From: an uncultured Lachnospiraceae bacterium
GTDB lineage: Bacteria > Bacillota > Clostridia > Lachnospirales > Lachnospiraceae
Reading direction: 5' to 3'
DNA length: 64,000 bases
NCBI GenBank assembly: GCA_944381485.1
Contig: CALWLI010000039.1
Coordinates: forward strand, 50,240-114,239
The notes beneath the pieces were generated by a model. The model made no database searches. It worked only from the letters and a program-made list of their open reading frames with translations, and was not told where the DNA came from. Both the position numbers and the translations under genes were made by a program. Below, piece by piece: positions 52,997 to 61,524 of the stretch. How positions within the stretch are numbered: position 1 is the stretch's first letter; each line of letters starts with the position of its first letter.

Positions 52997-53945
52997 TGTA
53001 CAAGGGCTGAAAAAGAATTACATAACAGCCAAAACCTTTACGGGGAAACCCCTGAAGACGGTACATGCGGTGGATAATGTAAACCTCCGTATCTACAAAG
53101 GGGAGACCCTGGGTGTGGTAGGAGAATCCGGCTGTGGAAAATCCACTCTGGGAAGGACCATCCTTCGCTTGGTGGAGCCCACAGAGGGAAAGATAATATA
53201 TAACGGCACAGATATTACAGGCTTTCACAAAGAGGAAATGCGTCAGATGCGAAAGAAGATGCAGCTGATCTTCCAGGATCCCTATGCTTCTCTCAATCCC
53301 AGAATGACGGTCTTGGAGCTGATAAAGGCACCCCTTGACGCCTTTGAGTCCGGCAACAATGAGGCAAAGACAGAGAAGGTCAAGGAGATAATGGAGCTGG
53401 TGGGCATGCCTGAAAAGATGATGAACCGCTATCCCCACGAATTCTCGGGAGGCCAGAGGCAGAGGATAGTTATTGCCAGATCTCTGGTCCTTGATCCGGA
53501 ATTTGTTGTATGTGATGAGCCAGTATCAGCCCTGGATGTTTCCGTAAGGGCTCAGGTCTTGAATCTTCTGCAGAAACTGAAGCATAAGAAGGAGCTTACA
53601 TACCTGTTTATCTCTCATGACCTGAGTGTGGTAAAGTATGTCAGTGACAGGATTGCGGTCATGTATCTCGGACGAGTTGTGGAGATCGCGGACAAGAAGG
53701 AGCTCTATAATAACCCCTGCCACCCTTACACGAAGGCGCTGCTTTCGGCTATACCTATACCGGATGTGGATTGCGCCATGAAGAGGGTGGTGCTTGAGGG
53801 AGATGTTCCGAGCCCGATAAATCCTCCGACAGGCTGCCACTTCCACACAAGATGTAAATACGCGACTGAGAGATGCAAGACAGAGTGCCCTGCCTTAAAG
53901 AATATAAACGGCACTCATCAGGTCGCCTGCCACCTTTTTGATTAG
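52971..53945 (+). CDS. Peptide ABC transporter ATP-binding protein (OppF type)
   Basis: A 324-residue ATPase: Walker [11 protein letters not shown]-loop MQLIFQDPYASLNPRMTV, signature FSGGQRQR, Walker B FVVCDEPVSALD and a Cys-bearing C-terminal extension (GCHFHTRCKYATERCKTECP). ATG 52971 follows GGAGGT, 8 bases before. The M20 gene starts 15 bases after its stop. Confidence 0.94.
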   Translation: MEQSQALIDVQGLKKNYITAKTFTGKPLKTVHAVDNVNLRIYKGETLGVVGESGCGKSTLGRTILRLVEPTEGKIIYNGTDITGFHKEEMRQMRKKMQLIFQDPYASLNPRMTVLELIKAPLDAFESGNNEAKTEKVKEIMELVGMPEKMMNRYPHEFSGGQRQRIVIARSLVLDPEFVVCDEPVSALDVSVRAQVLNLLQKLKHKKELTYLFISHDLSVVKYVSDRIAVMYLGRVVEIADKKELYNNPCHPYTKALLSAIPIPDVDCAMKRVVLEGDVPSPINPPTGCHFHTRCKYATERCKTECPALKNINGTHQVACHLFD

Positions 53946-53960
53946 GAGGAAGCTTTATAT

Positions 53961-55403
53961 ATGGAAAAGACATCATGGCTGCCGGATGCGGAGCTTGAAA
54001 AAAGCATTGAAGGCTGGATAGCCGAACACCGTGAGGAAATGATCAAGGATATAAGGGAGCTTGTGGCTGTTCCGAGTGTGTCAGGAGAGAAGGAAGGAAA
54101 GTTCCCCTTTGGTGCTCCCTGCGGAGAAGTTTTGGATCTGGCATTGAAAAAAGCCAAGGACTACGGCTTTGACACGGAAAATTATGATTATTACTGTGGC
54201 GGATGCCGCATGAAGGGCAGTGAAGAGGGCGAGCTGGGAATGTTTGCCCATCTGGATGTTGTGCCCATAGGAGAAGGCTGGGAGTATCCTCCTTTGGAGT
54301 GCACGGAAAAGGACGGATACTTAATAGGAAGAGGAGTGGGAGACAATAAAGGGCCGGCTGTTGCAGCCCTTTATGCTATGCGCTTTTTGAAGGAGCATTC
54401 CATATCCTTGAAGCACGATGTGCTCCTGTACTTCGGATGCAGCGAAGAGAAGGGCATGGGAGACATAGAACATTATGTGGAAATGGGAAAGCTGCCGGAT
54501 TTTTCCATAGTTCCGGACACGGACTTTTCTGTATGCTATGGGGAGAAGGGTATATTCAGAGCTACAGTAAAGATCCCTTCTGATGGAAATCTTAAGGAGC
54601 TTTGCGGGGGAAGCGTGGTAAATGTCATACCTGCTGAGGCCGTGGCAAGAGTCAGGACAGAAAGCCCTGAAAAGGCAGAGCTTCTCAGGCAGCAGCTTGA
54701 AGGCTTTGACAATATATCCGCAAACATCAGCAAAGAAGAGACAAGAGAGGTCACAGTTAAGGCTAAGGGACTTTCCCGACATGCGGCCTTTCCTGAGGGA
54801 TCTGTAAATGCTCTTCATCTGCTGGCGGAGGCACTCTGTGAGACAGGAGCCCTTACAGGAAAGGCAAACAAAGCCGTAAAGGGGCTGGCTGTACTTACCG
54901 GCAGCTCTCACGGAGAGACTACAGGAATAGAATTTGAGGACAAAGAAACAGGGAAGCTTACCTGCTGCGGAACTGTGGCAAGACTGGAGGAAGGCATATT
55001 GTCACTGTCATTTGATGTGCGCTACCCTGCATCCTTTGCCGGCGAGCAGGTAAGGGAGGGACTTGGAAAAGCGGCAGAAGAGCTTGGCTTTGAGCTTGTG
55101 GAGACAGAGGACTCTTCGCCGTCTTTCGTATCTCCCGAAAGGCCGGAGATAAAGGTGCTGTGCGAAATTTCCGACAGGGTCCTTGGCAAGGCATATAAGC
55201 CCTATACCATGGGAGGGGGAACCTATGCCAGACATCTGACGAATGCCGTAGGCTTCGGTCCCGGTATACCGGACAGAGAGAATCCTTTCCCTGCAGGCAG
55301 AGGACAGGGGCACCAGCCGGATGAGTGCATTGCAGTAAAACAGCTTACAGATGGCTGTAAGGCCTATGTGCTGGCTCTGCTGGCCTTGGATAAGATAGTT
55401 TAG
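53961..55403 (+). CDS. M20 dipeptidase (PepV/Sapep type) of the peptide operon
   Basis: A 480-residue dizinc peptidase, paralogue of 28309-29712. Ligands: FAHLDVVPIGEGW (His/Asp), GRGVGDNKGP (bridging Asp), GCSEEKGMGD (catalytic Glu pair), VPDTDFSV, and a late GGGTYARHL. It is translated right after OppF with AGGAGG, so it probably processes what the transporter brings in. Confidence 0.88.
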   Translation: MEKTSWLPDAELEKSIEGWIAEHREEMIKDIRELVAVPSVSGEKEGKFPFGAPCGEVLDLALKKAKDYGFDTENYDYYCGGCRMKGSEEGELGMFAHLDVVPIGEGWEYPPLECTEKDGYLIGRGVGDNKGPAVAALYAMRFLKEHSISLKHDVLLYFGCSEEKGMGDIEHYVEMGKLPDFSIVPDTDFSVCYGEKGIFRATVKIPSDGNLKELCGGSVVNVIPAEAVARVRTESPEKAELLRQQLEGFDNISANISKEETREVTVKAKGLSRHAAFPEGSVNALHLLAEALCETGALTGKANKAVKGLAVLTGSSHGETTGIEFEDKETGKLTCCGTVARLEEGILSLSFDVRYPASFAGEQVREGLGKAAEELGFELVETEDSSPSFVSPERPEIKVLCEISDRVLGKAYKPYTMGGGTYARHLTNAVGFGPGIPDRENPFPAGRGQGHQPDECIAVKQLTDGCKAYVLALLALDKIV

Positions 55404-55441
55404 AAAGTAGGATTTATATAAATAAAGAAGGAGATCAAAAC

Positions 55442-56392
55442 ATGAACCGTCGTGAAAATACGCTTGCAGCTGTAAGAGGTCAGGAACCTGACTATATTCC
55501 CTCAGGCTTTTGGCTTCATTTCCCCAAGGAATGCTTTCACGGAGATGCGGCTGTCGAGGCCCACTTAAAGTTTTTTGAGGAATCTGAAACGGATATAATG
55601 AAGATAATGAATGAGAATGTTATCCCCTGTTCGGTTCCCATAAATAAGCCTGAGGATTGGGCCAATATACCTGAGTTTGACAAGAACAGCAAGTTCATTC
55701 AGGATCAGCTTGAAATAACAAAAAAAATAATTGATAAAGTCCATGATAATGGTATAGTATTACTTACAGTACATGGAATAGTTGCCTCCGCATGGCATGC
55801 AAGAGGAGGCACAGACGGATATGAGACAGGCAGCAGCTTTCTCACAGAGCACTTAAGGGCAAATCCTAAGGCTGTGGCTCAGGCCTATGACAGGATCTCT
55901 GATGCCTTGGTTACTCTGACAGAGGAGGCACTTAAGATCGGAGTGGACGGTATATACTATGCCGCGCTGGGCGGAGAGTCATACCTTTACACGGACGAGG
56001 AATTTGAGGAATTCGTAAAGCCTTACGATCTCAAGATCTTGAATGCGGCTGCAAAGCGTCCTGCCTTTAATATCCTCCACGTATGCAAGGACAGATTGAA
56101 TCTTAACAGATACAAGGACTATCCCACAGATGTGGTCAACTGGGGAGTTTATGAGCAGAATCCGAGTCTTGAGGAAGGCAGAGAGCTCTTTGGGGATGCG
56201 GCTATATTGGGAGGCCTTGATGACAGAGCAGGAGTCCTTGTGGATGGAACCGAGGAAGAGATAAGGGCGGAGGTCCATAGTGTGATCAAACGCATGGGAA
56301 GGCATAAATTCCTTCTGGGAGCTGACTGCACTCTTCCTACAGATATTGATACTGAAAGGATACGCACAGCTGTGCGGGCTGCTAAAGACTGA
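55442..56392 (+). CDS. Uroporphyrinogen decarboxylase-fold protein, function unknown
   Basis: A 316-residue protein of the URO-D superfamily, which contains HemE and also corrinoid methyltransferases (MtaA/CmuA types). Seen are the opening RRENTLAAVRGQEPDYIP, DIMKIMNEN, DGIYYAALGGE near 178-188 with the barrel segments FNILHVCKDRLNL and ILGGLDDRAGVLVDGTEEEI, and HKFLLGADCTLPTDID. The HCxxH-type His/Cys pairs of a methyltransferase zinc site are only partly visible (HVC, ADC). It is shorter than HemE. Being in the transporter operon, it may act on a methylated or tetrapyrrole-like cargo, which is only an inference. Confidence 0.8.
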   Translation: MNRRENTLAAVRGQEPDYIPSGFWLHFPKECFHGDAAVEAHLKFFEESETDIMKIMNENVIPCSVPINKPEDWANIPEFDKNSKFIQDQLEITKKIIDKVHDNGIVLLTVHGIVASAWHARGGTDGYETGSSFLTEHLRANPKAVAQAYDRISDALVTLTEEALKIGVDGIYYAALGGESYLYTDEEFEEFVKPYDLKILNAAAKRPAFNILHVCKDRLNLNRYKDYPTDVVNWGVYEQNPSLEEGRELFGDAAILGGLDDRAGVLVDGTEEEIRAEVHSVIKRMGRHKFLLGADCTLPTDIDTERIRTAVRAAKD

Positions 56393-56448
56393 GGAGAGAG
56401 GCTTATAAAGATGGACAAAATGCAGACAGTTTAAAGTGGAGGGCTACA

Positions 56449-57093
56449 ATGTGGAAGAATAATTCGGTTTCACTGAAGGACCAGGTCTACACCCGGATAT
56501 TGAATGATATTATTGAGGGAGTGTACAAGCCGTCGGAGATATTAAATGAAAAGCCTCTGATCGAGAAATACGGAGTCAGCAAATCTCCGGTGAGAGACGC
56601 CCTTATAGAGCTTTGCAAGGAAGGTGTCCTTCAAAGCCATCCCAGATATGGGTATGAGATCGTGACCATAAGTAAACAAGAGGTGGACGATATAATAAAA
56701 TTTCGTCTTATTCTGGAACCGGAATGCCTGCGCCAGGCGGCAGGACGCATTGACCTTCATGATCTTCGCGAGCTGGAGGAGTTCACTGAAAACAGCTGCA
56801 GAGCAACAGAAAAGGTAAGTGTTTGGCAGCACTGGGAAAACAACAAAGCCTTCCATTTGAAGCTGAATTCCTACTGCGGAAACAGCTTCTGCTGTAAGGC
56901 ACTCAAATACAGTATGAATATACTTACAAGGGCATACGCCCAGATGCAGTGGGACAGGTGGAAGACCACCTACCTCAACATGGACTGCGAAAGGCATCTG
57001 AAGATAGTAGACTGTCTGATAAAAGGGGAAGTGGATACAGCAGTAAGCGAGCTGATCTCCGATATAAAAGAATTTCGTCAAATGGCGAGATGA
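56449..57093 (+). CDS. GntR-family regulator, FCD subfamily
   Basis: A 214-residue regulator. The winged helix (about 8-72) has LKDQVYTRILNDIIEGVYKP and EKYGVSKSPVRDALIELCKEG; the helical FCD domain (about 85-205) has the metal-binding Asp/His positions near FRLILEPECLR and NKAFHLKLN. Such proteins sense organic acids or metals and usually control the adjacent operon. It is the last gene of the peptide-uptake cluster, 56 bases after the URO-D gene. Confidence 0.9.
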   Translation: MWKNNSVSLKDQVYTRILNDIIEGVYKPSEILNEKPLIEKYGVSKSPVRDALIELCKEGVLQSHPRYGYEIVTISKQEVDDIIKFRLILEPECLRQAAGRIDLHDLRELEEFTENSCRATEKVSVWQHWENNKAFHLKLNSYCGNSFCCKALKYSMNILTRAYAQMQWDRWKTTYLNMDCERHLKIVDCLIKGEVDTAVSELISDIKEFRQMAR

Positions 57094-57120
57094 TATTGAT
57101 TTAAGACGGGATTTGACCGC

Positions 57121-57149
57121 TTGAAAAAATCCGACAAATCATATAAAAT
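57121..57149 (+). promoter_or_regulatory. tRNA-Leu promoter
   Basis: TTGAAA at 57121-57126, 17 bases, TAAAAT at 57144-57149, 13 bases before the tRNA. Confidence 0.5.
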
Positions 57150-57161
57150 ATATCCGTCAAA

Positions 57162-57241
57162 GCGGCTATGGCGGAATTGGCAGACGCGTTGGATTTAGGT
57201 TCCAATGGGAGACCGTGCAGGTTCAAGTCCTGTTAGCCGCA
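57162..57241 (+). tRNA. tRNA-Leu (anticodon TAG)
   Basis: GCGGCTA pairs with TAGCCGC; the anticodon stem TTGGA/TCCAA holds the loop TTTAGGT (TAG, codon CUA); a long variable arm and discriminator A are typical of tRNA-Leu. CCA is not encoded. Confidence 0.95.
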
Positions 57242-57461
57242 TAGAGTGTTTACGTAGGCTTATCTTTGCTTATATAAGGCAGGGATAAGCCTTATTTTAA
57301 GTCATTTTATGAACATACAGAGAGCTTATCTCGGTTTATCTTTGTTTGAAGCTCTTTATCACTTTTTGGGGTCAATTGGGGTCAAAACCGGGGTCAGATT
57401 TGGGGTCAATTTCGAACTGCTCCCGCCGATCTATAACATTAAGTTCACTATATGTACATAT
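57242..57461. other. Non-coding stretch after tRNA-Leu with four GGGGTCA repeats
   Basis: GGGGTCA stands at 57368, 57378, 57390 and 57402, spaced 10, 12 and 12 bases. An ORF can be drawn across it (57309-57614) but runs through tRNA-Gln antisense and is rejected. The stretch lies just after a tRNA, a usual integration site, so it may be a decayed insertion edge. Confidence 0.45.
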
Positions 57462-57499
57462 AGAAATAAAAGAGACCCCGAAGAAAACTCCGAGGTCCC
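57462..57499 (-). terminator. tRNA-Gln terminator
   Basis: On the minus strand GGGACCTCGGAG pairs with CTTCGGGGTCTC (three wobbles) around TTTT, followed by TTTTATTTC. Confidence 0.75.
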
Positions 57500-57507
57500 T
57501 GCTGTGA

Positions 57508-57579
57508 CAGGGCCGGTTGGATTCGAACCAACGAATGCAGCAGTCAAAGTGCTGTGCCTTACCGCTTGGCGACGGCCCT
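57508..57579 (-). tRNA. tRNA-Gln (anticodon TTG)
   Basis: On the minus strand AGGGCCG pairs with CGGCCCT; the T arm is GTTGG-TTCGAAT-CCAAC; the anticodon loop CTTTGAC gives TTG (codon CAA). Discriminator G. Confidence 0.93.
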
Positions 57580-57758
57580 GGATGCTCAAATACAGCCTAA
57601 TAATAATACTATAAATTCAAAACAATATCAAGAAAAAAAGTGCCGGATTTCACATGCCGCTGTTAAGTATTGTATTTGAGAGAAAAATCATTTATAATGA
57701 ACCCTACAAGCCAAAAAAATTTGGCCGAGTAATTGAAATAATGAGGTATTTTTTTATT

Positions 57759-58052
57759 ATGAAGTGTCCGTTTTGCGGCGGTGAGTACAGACCTATCAAG
57801 CCGCCTGTGAACCGTAAGGTTGCATTTTATGTTCCCAACTGCGCACCCTCAGAGGACGGCGACATCATTCCCGACGGCGGGATCATCTGCGACGCCTTTG
57901 TCTGCACAGGATGCGGGAACATACAGATGATAGCGAAGAGAAGACCTGATGCTCCTGTGGTTGAGCCTAAGAAGGAAGAGGAGAAGGTCATAGATCTCAA
58001 GAAGAAACCCGAGAAAAAGACTGCCGGAAAGAAAAGCACTCAGAAGCAGTAA
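57759..58052 (+). CDS. Small zinc-ribbon protein with basic tail
   Basis: I do not recognise this 97-residue protein. CPFCGG near the start and CTGCGN about 45 residues later form a likely zinc ribbon; the C-terminal 40 residues are rich in Lys and Glu (KKEEEKVIDLKKKPEKKT). ATG 57759 is chosen because TGAGGT lies 12 bases upstream; ATG 57741 and the long frame to 57654 lack a ribosome site. A nucleic-acid-binding role is only a guess. Confidence 0.65.
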   Translation: MKCPFCGGEYRPIKPPVNRKVAFYVPNCAPSEDGDIIPDGGIICDAFVCTGCGNIQMIAKRRPDAPVVEPKKEEEKVIDLKKKPEKKTAGKKSTQKQ

Positions 58053-58144
58053 GCAGACTTTCAGGAGGCGATTTAATTCAAAGGGGGAATTTTAAAAGAA
58101 GACTTTCCTTTTTAAGCTTATGGTGCTATACTCTGATTTGAATC

Positions 58145-58217
58145 GGGGTATTAGCTCAGCCGGGAGAGCGCAAGGTTCGCAATCTTGAGGTCAGGGGTTC
58201 GATCCCCCTATGCTCCA
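58145..58217 (+). tRNA. tRNA-Ala (anticodon CGC)
   Basis: The acceptor stem GGGGTAT/ATGCTCC contains G3-T70, the tRNA-Ala identity pair; the anticodon loop TTCGCAA gives CGC (codon GCG); discriminator A. Confidence 0.94.
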
Positions 58218-58225
58218 TTTGATTT

Positions 58226-58262
58226 AAATCCGACTCGGAAACGAGATCGGATTTATTTTTTT
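58226..58262 (+). terminator. tRNA-Ala terminator
   Basis: AAATCCGA pairs with TCGGATTT, with an inner CTCG/CGAG around GAAA, followed by ATTTTTTTTT. The 143 bases from here to rnfC must hold the rnf promoter; a TATAAT-like element at about 58313 is the only candidate, and no good -35 was found. Confidence 0.85.
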
Positions 58263-58405
58263 TGTATTGAATAAAGCACACCGACAAGCTTAATTGTATG
58301 ATAATGCTGTGTTATAATAATCTAATCAGTTATACAAAGAACTGACACTGCTGCAAATACTATGGTGCAAGCAGATATGAATATAATGAAAGGAGCGGCT
58401 TTTAT

Positions 58406-59854
58406 ATGAGCAAAGCTACATTTAAGGGCGGCGCCCATCCCTATGAGGGCAAGTCGCTGAGTGAAAATGCGGAGATCAGTTTGCTTGACCTCCCGGGAGA
58501 ATATGTATTCCCCATGTCTCAGCATATAGGTGCGCCGGCAAAGCCTTGTGTAAATGTCGGAGACAATGTTCTTGCGGGTCAGAAGATCGGAGAGGCTCAG
58601 GGATTTATATCAGCTGACGTCATCTCTTCCGTATCAGGAACCGTAAAGAAGATCGAGCCAAGAATGCAGACAGGCGGACAACCGCAGATGTCTGTTGTCG
58701 TTGAAAGTGACGGAAGATTCGAGACTGTCCCGGGAGTGGGAGAGGAAAGGAGTGCGGCAGACCTTTCAAAAGAAGAGATTAGAGATCTGGTGAAGGCTGC
58801 AGGCATTACAGGTATGGGAGGCGCAGGCTTCCCCACCTATGTAAAGCTGATGCCCAAGGATGATGAGGCTATAGACTATTTTATAGCAAACGGTTCGGAG
58901 TGCGAGCCCTATCTCACCAGCGATTACAGACTTATGATGGAAGAGGGAGAGAAGATAATAGGAGGCCTTAAGATATGCCTGAAGCTCTTCCCCAACGCCA
59001 AGGGAATAATCGCCATAGAGGACAATAAGCCCAAGGCTATAGAGCATATGACAAAGCTCTGTGCCGGAGAAAAGAGGATAGAGGTAAAAGCTCTTAAGAC
59101 AAAGTATCCTGAGGGCGGTGAGCGTCAGCTCATAAACGCCGTTACAGGAAGATACATAAATTCTTCTCTGCTTCCTGCAGATGCGGGAGCCATAGTGGAC
59201 AATGTGGCCACACTTATAGCTATCTATGATGCGGTAGTCTTGAACACACCTCTCATGCAGAAGGTCATAACAGTGACCGGCGATGCGGTAAAGAACCCTT
59301 CAAATGTAAAAGTCAGGATAGGATCATCCTACAAGGATATACTTCAGGCTGTCGGAGGACTCAAGACCGAGGCCAGAAAGCTCATATGCGGAGGACCTAT
59401 GATGGGACAGGCTCTCTTTGATCTTAATGTGCCTGTTACAAAGCCCTCATCAGCGCTCTGCGCCTTTGCCCACGATGAGGTGGAGGAGAATCCCACAACT
59501 CCCTGCATAAGATGCGCAAGATGCGTGGATGCGTGCCCTGAGTTTTTGGTTCCTCCCATGATGGTTAGGGCAGCAACTCACGGAGACCTTGAAGGCTTTG
59601 AAGCCTTAAACGGAATGGAGTGCATGGAGTGCGGAACCTGTTCTTATGTCTGTCCTGCAAGGAGACCTCTCACTCAGATATTTAAGCAGGCCAGAAAGAT
59701 GGTCATGAACAAGAGAAGGACAGAGGCTGCCGAGAAGAGGCAGAGAGATGAACTTGAGAGGATCGCCAAGGAGGCGGGAGAGGCTGCAAAAAAGGCAGCC
59801 CTGGAGGAGCTCTATGAGGCATCCAAAAAGGCCACCGCCAAGGCGTTGAAATAA
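58406..59854 (+). CDS. rnfC: Rnf complex subunit C (NADH- and Fe-S-binding)
   Basis: The peripheral subunit where NAD+ or NADH meets the Rnf pump, which couples reduced ferredoxin:NAD+ electron flow to Na+ or H+ export. The 482 residues show a barrel-sandwich start (FKGGAHPYEGK), the NuoF-like FMN/NADH fold (AAGITGMGGAGFPTYVK, then NGSECEPYLTSDYRLM), an SLBB-like region and two 4Fe-4S motifs, CIRCARCVDACPEF and CMECGTCSYVCPARRP. The final 50 residues are a charged Ala/Lys/Glu helix. Operon order is C-DG-E-A-B. Confidence 0.96.
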   Translation: MSKATFKGGAHPYEGKSLSENAEISLLDLPGEYVFPMSQHIGAPAKPCVNVGDNVLAGQKIGEAQGFISADVISSVSGTVKKIEPRMQTGGQPQMSVVVESDGRFETVPGVGEERSAADLSKEEIRDLVKAAGITGMGGAGFPTYVKLMPKDDEAIDYFIANGSECEPYLTSDYRLMMEEGEKIIGGLKICLKLFPNAKGIIAIEDNKPKAIEHMTKLCAGEKRIEVKALKTKYPEGGERQLINAVTGRYINSSLLPADAGAIVDNVATLIAIYDAVVLNTPLMQKVITVTGDAVKNPSNVKVRIGSSYKDILQAVGGLKTEARKLICGGPMMGQALFDLNVPVTKPSSALCAFAHDEVEENPTTPCIRCARCVDACPEFLVPPMMVRAATHGDLEGFEALNGMECMECGTCSYVCPARRPLTQIFKQARKMVMNKRRTEAAEKRQRDELERIAKEAGEAAKKAALEELYEASKKATAKALK

Positions 59855-59868
59855 GGGGGAGAAAAAGC

Positions 59869-61524
59869 ATGAACAATATCGAATTCACTTTGGAAAATCC
59901 CCATGTGTCATCTTCTCCTCATGCAAGGACTGAAGTGACTACAAGGCGCTTGATGACGGATGTATGTATAGCAATGCTTCCGGCTCTCGCCTGGGGAGTA
60001 TATCATTTCGGACTGTACTCACTCTATGTCACAGTGGCCACAGTAGCGGCCTGTGTTCTCAGCGAGTACGTATTTGAGTATTTTATGGGCAAGCCCATCA
60101 CCGTAAAGGATATGTCGGCAGTGGTGACAGGTATGATACTTGCCCTGAATATGCCTCCGGAGATACCCATATGGATACCTGTTTTGGGAGGAATATTTGC
60201 CATAATAGTTGTAAAGCAGCTTTACGGAGGCCTGGGACAAAACTTTATGAACCCGGCTCTGGCTGCCAGATGCTTCCTTTTGATATCCTTTGCCAAGAAG
60301 ATGACGGATTTCTCCGTTGAGAGCATGCCTTGGGCCACTGTAACTCCGGATGGAGTATCAGGAGCAACCCCTCTCGCTCTCATAAAGGCGGGAGGTGAGG
60401 TGGATCTCACAGCCCTGCTTGTGGGAAACATCCCCGGAACCATAGGTGAGGTCAGCGTGATCGCTCTTCTTATAGGAGCCGCCTACCTTTTATGGAGAAA
60501 GGTCATAACATTAAGGATCCCCTTAAGCTATATACTTACAGTACTTGTATTTACAGCCCTCTTCGGAGGAAGAGGCTTTGATGTCTACTACCTGCTCTGC
60601 GAGATATGTGCAGGAGGACTTATATTCGGAGCCTTCTTTATGGCCACCGACTATGTGACAGGTCCCCTCACACCAAACGGACAGATAGTATACGGAGTGG
60701 TTTTGGGAATACTCACAGGACTTTTCAGACTCTTCGGAGGATCGGCTGAGGGCGTTTCATACGCTATCATCCTCGGAAATGTCCTTTGTCCTCTCATAGA
60801 GAAGTACACTGTTCCCACAGCCTTCGGAAAGGGGAAGTATTTGAAGAGCAAGGCTAAATCAGCGGAATCAAAGCTTAACAAGATGGTGGTCGTAAAGACC
60901 TTTATCATAACCCTTGTGTCAGGAGTCCTTCTCGGAGGGGCCTATGTGATAACAAAGGAGCCTATTGCCGAGGCAAACAGGGCTGCCTTGTACGCGGCAT
61001 ATGAGGAGCTGGTCCCCGGAGCTGCTGAGTATAAGGATATGACCGAAAACAAAGAGCTGTCAGACGCTGTGGCAGATACCAACAACACACTTACTCAGAG
61101 CGGCGTATATGGGGACGTAACAGTAAACAATCTTGTTACAGCTGTCGATGAAAGCGGAAATATAATGGGATACATAGCTGATGTCACAGACCATGAGGGA
61201 TACGGCGGAGACATTGAGATAACCGTAGGATACATTGCGGATGAATCGGGAGAGCTCAAGAATACCGGAATATCCTTCCTTTCAATAGCTGAGACGGCAG
61301 GACTGGGAATGAATGCTCAGAACCCTGAATTTAAGGATCAGTTTACAGGAAAACCGGCCATGGCTGACGGAAGCCCCGCAGTCTTAAGCGTTACAAAGAG
61401 CGGAAGCGCCGGAGAAAACGAGATAAATGCCATGTCAGGAGCTACCATAACCTCAGATGCCGTGACCAATGCTGTCAATGCGGCAAATATGGCTGTAAGT
61501 GCTGTGGAAGGAGGGAATGAGTAA
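59869..61524 (+). CDS. Rnf subunits D and G fused in one protein
   Basis: A 551-residue fusion. Residues 1-340 are RnfD: about nine helices and the flavinylation motif DGVSGAT (Thr167). Residues 355-551 are RnfG: one membrane helix (FIITLVSGVLLGGAYVI) and an external FMN domain ending in NAMSGAT (Thr526). Both motifs carry the Thr that takes covalent FMN through ApbE, so both halves look functional. In most bacteria D and G are separate genes. No in-frame stop or internal ribosome site was seen at the junction (near 60870-60900). The stop overlaps the rnfE start (TAATG). Confidence 0.94.
   Translation: MNNIEFTLENPHVSSSPHARTEVTTRRLMTDVCIAMLPALAWGVYHFGLYSLYVTVATVAACVLSEYVFEYFMGKPITVKDMSAVVTGMILALNMPPEIPIWIPVLGGIFAIIVVKQLYGGLGQNFMNPALAARCFLLISFAKKMTDFSVESMPWATVTPDGVSGATPLALIKAGGEVDLTALLVGNIPGTIGEVSVIALLIGAAYLLWRKVITLRIPLSYILTVLVFTALFGGRGFDVYYLLCEICAGGLIFGAFFMATDYVTGPLTPNGQIVYGVVLGILTGLFRLFGGSAEGVSYAIILGNVLCPLIEKYTVPTAFGKGKYLKSKAKSAESKLNKMVVVKTFIITLVSGVLLGGAYVITKEPIAEANRAALYAAYEELVPGAAEYKDMTENKELSDAVADTNNTLTQSGVYGDVTVNNLVTAVDESGNIMGYIADVTDHEGYGGDIEITVGYIADESGELKNTGISFLSIAETAGLGMNAQNPEFKDQFTGKPAMADGSPAVLSVTKSGSAGENEINAMSGATITSDAVTNAVNAANMAVSAVEGGNE

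Noticed and set aside
57309-57614. 101-residue ORF with a GFEPTNAAVKV-like stretch
   Set aside because: That stretch is the antisense of tRNA-Gln; such ORFs are a known annotation artefact, and no ribosome site is present.
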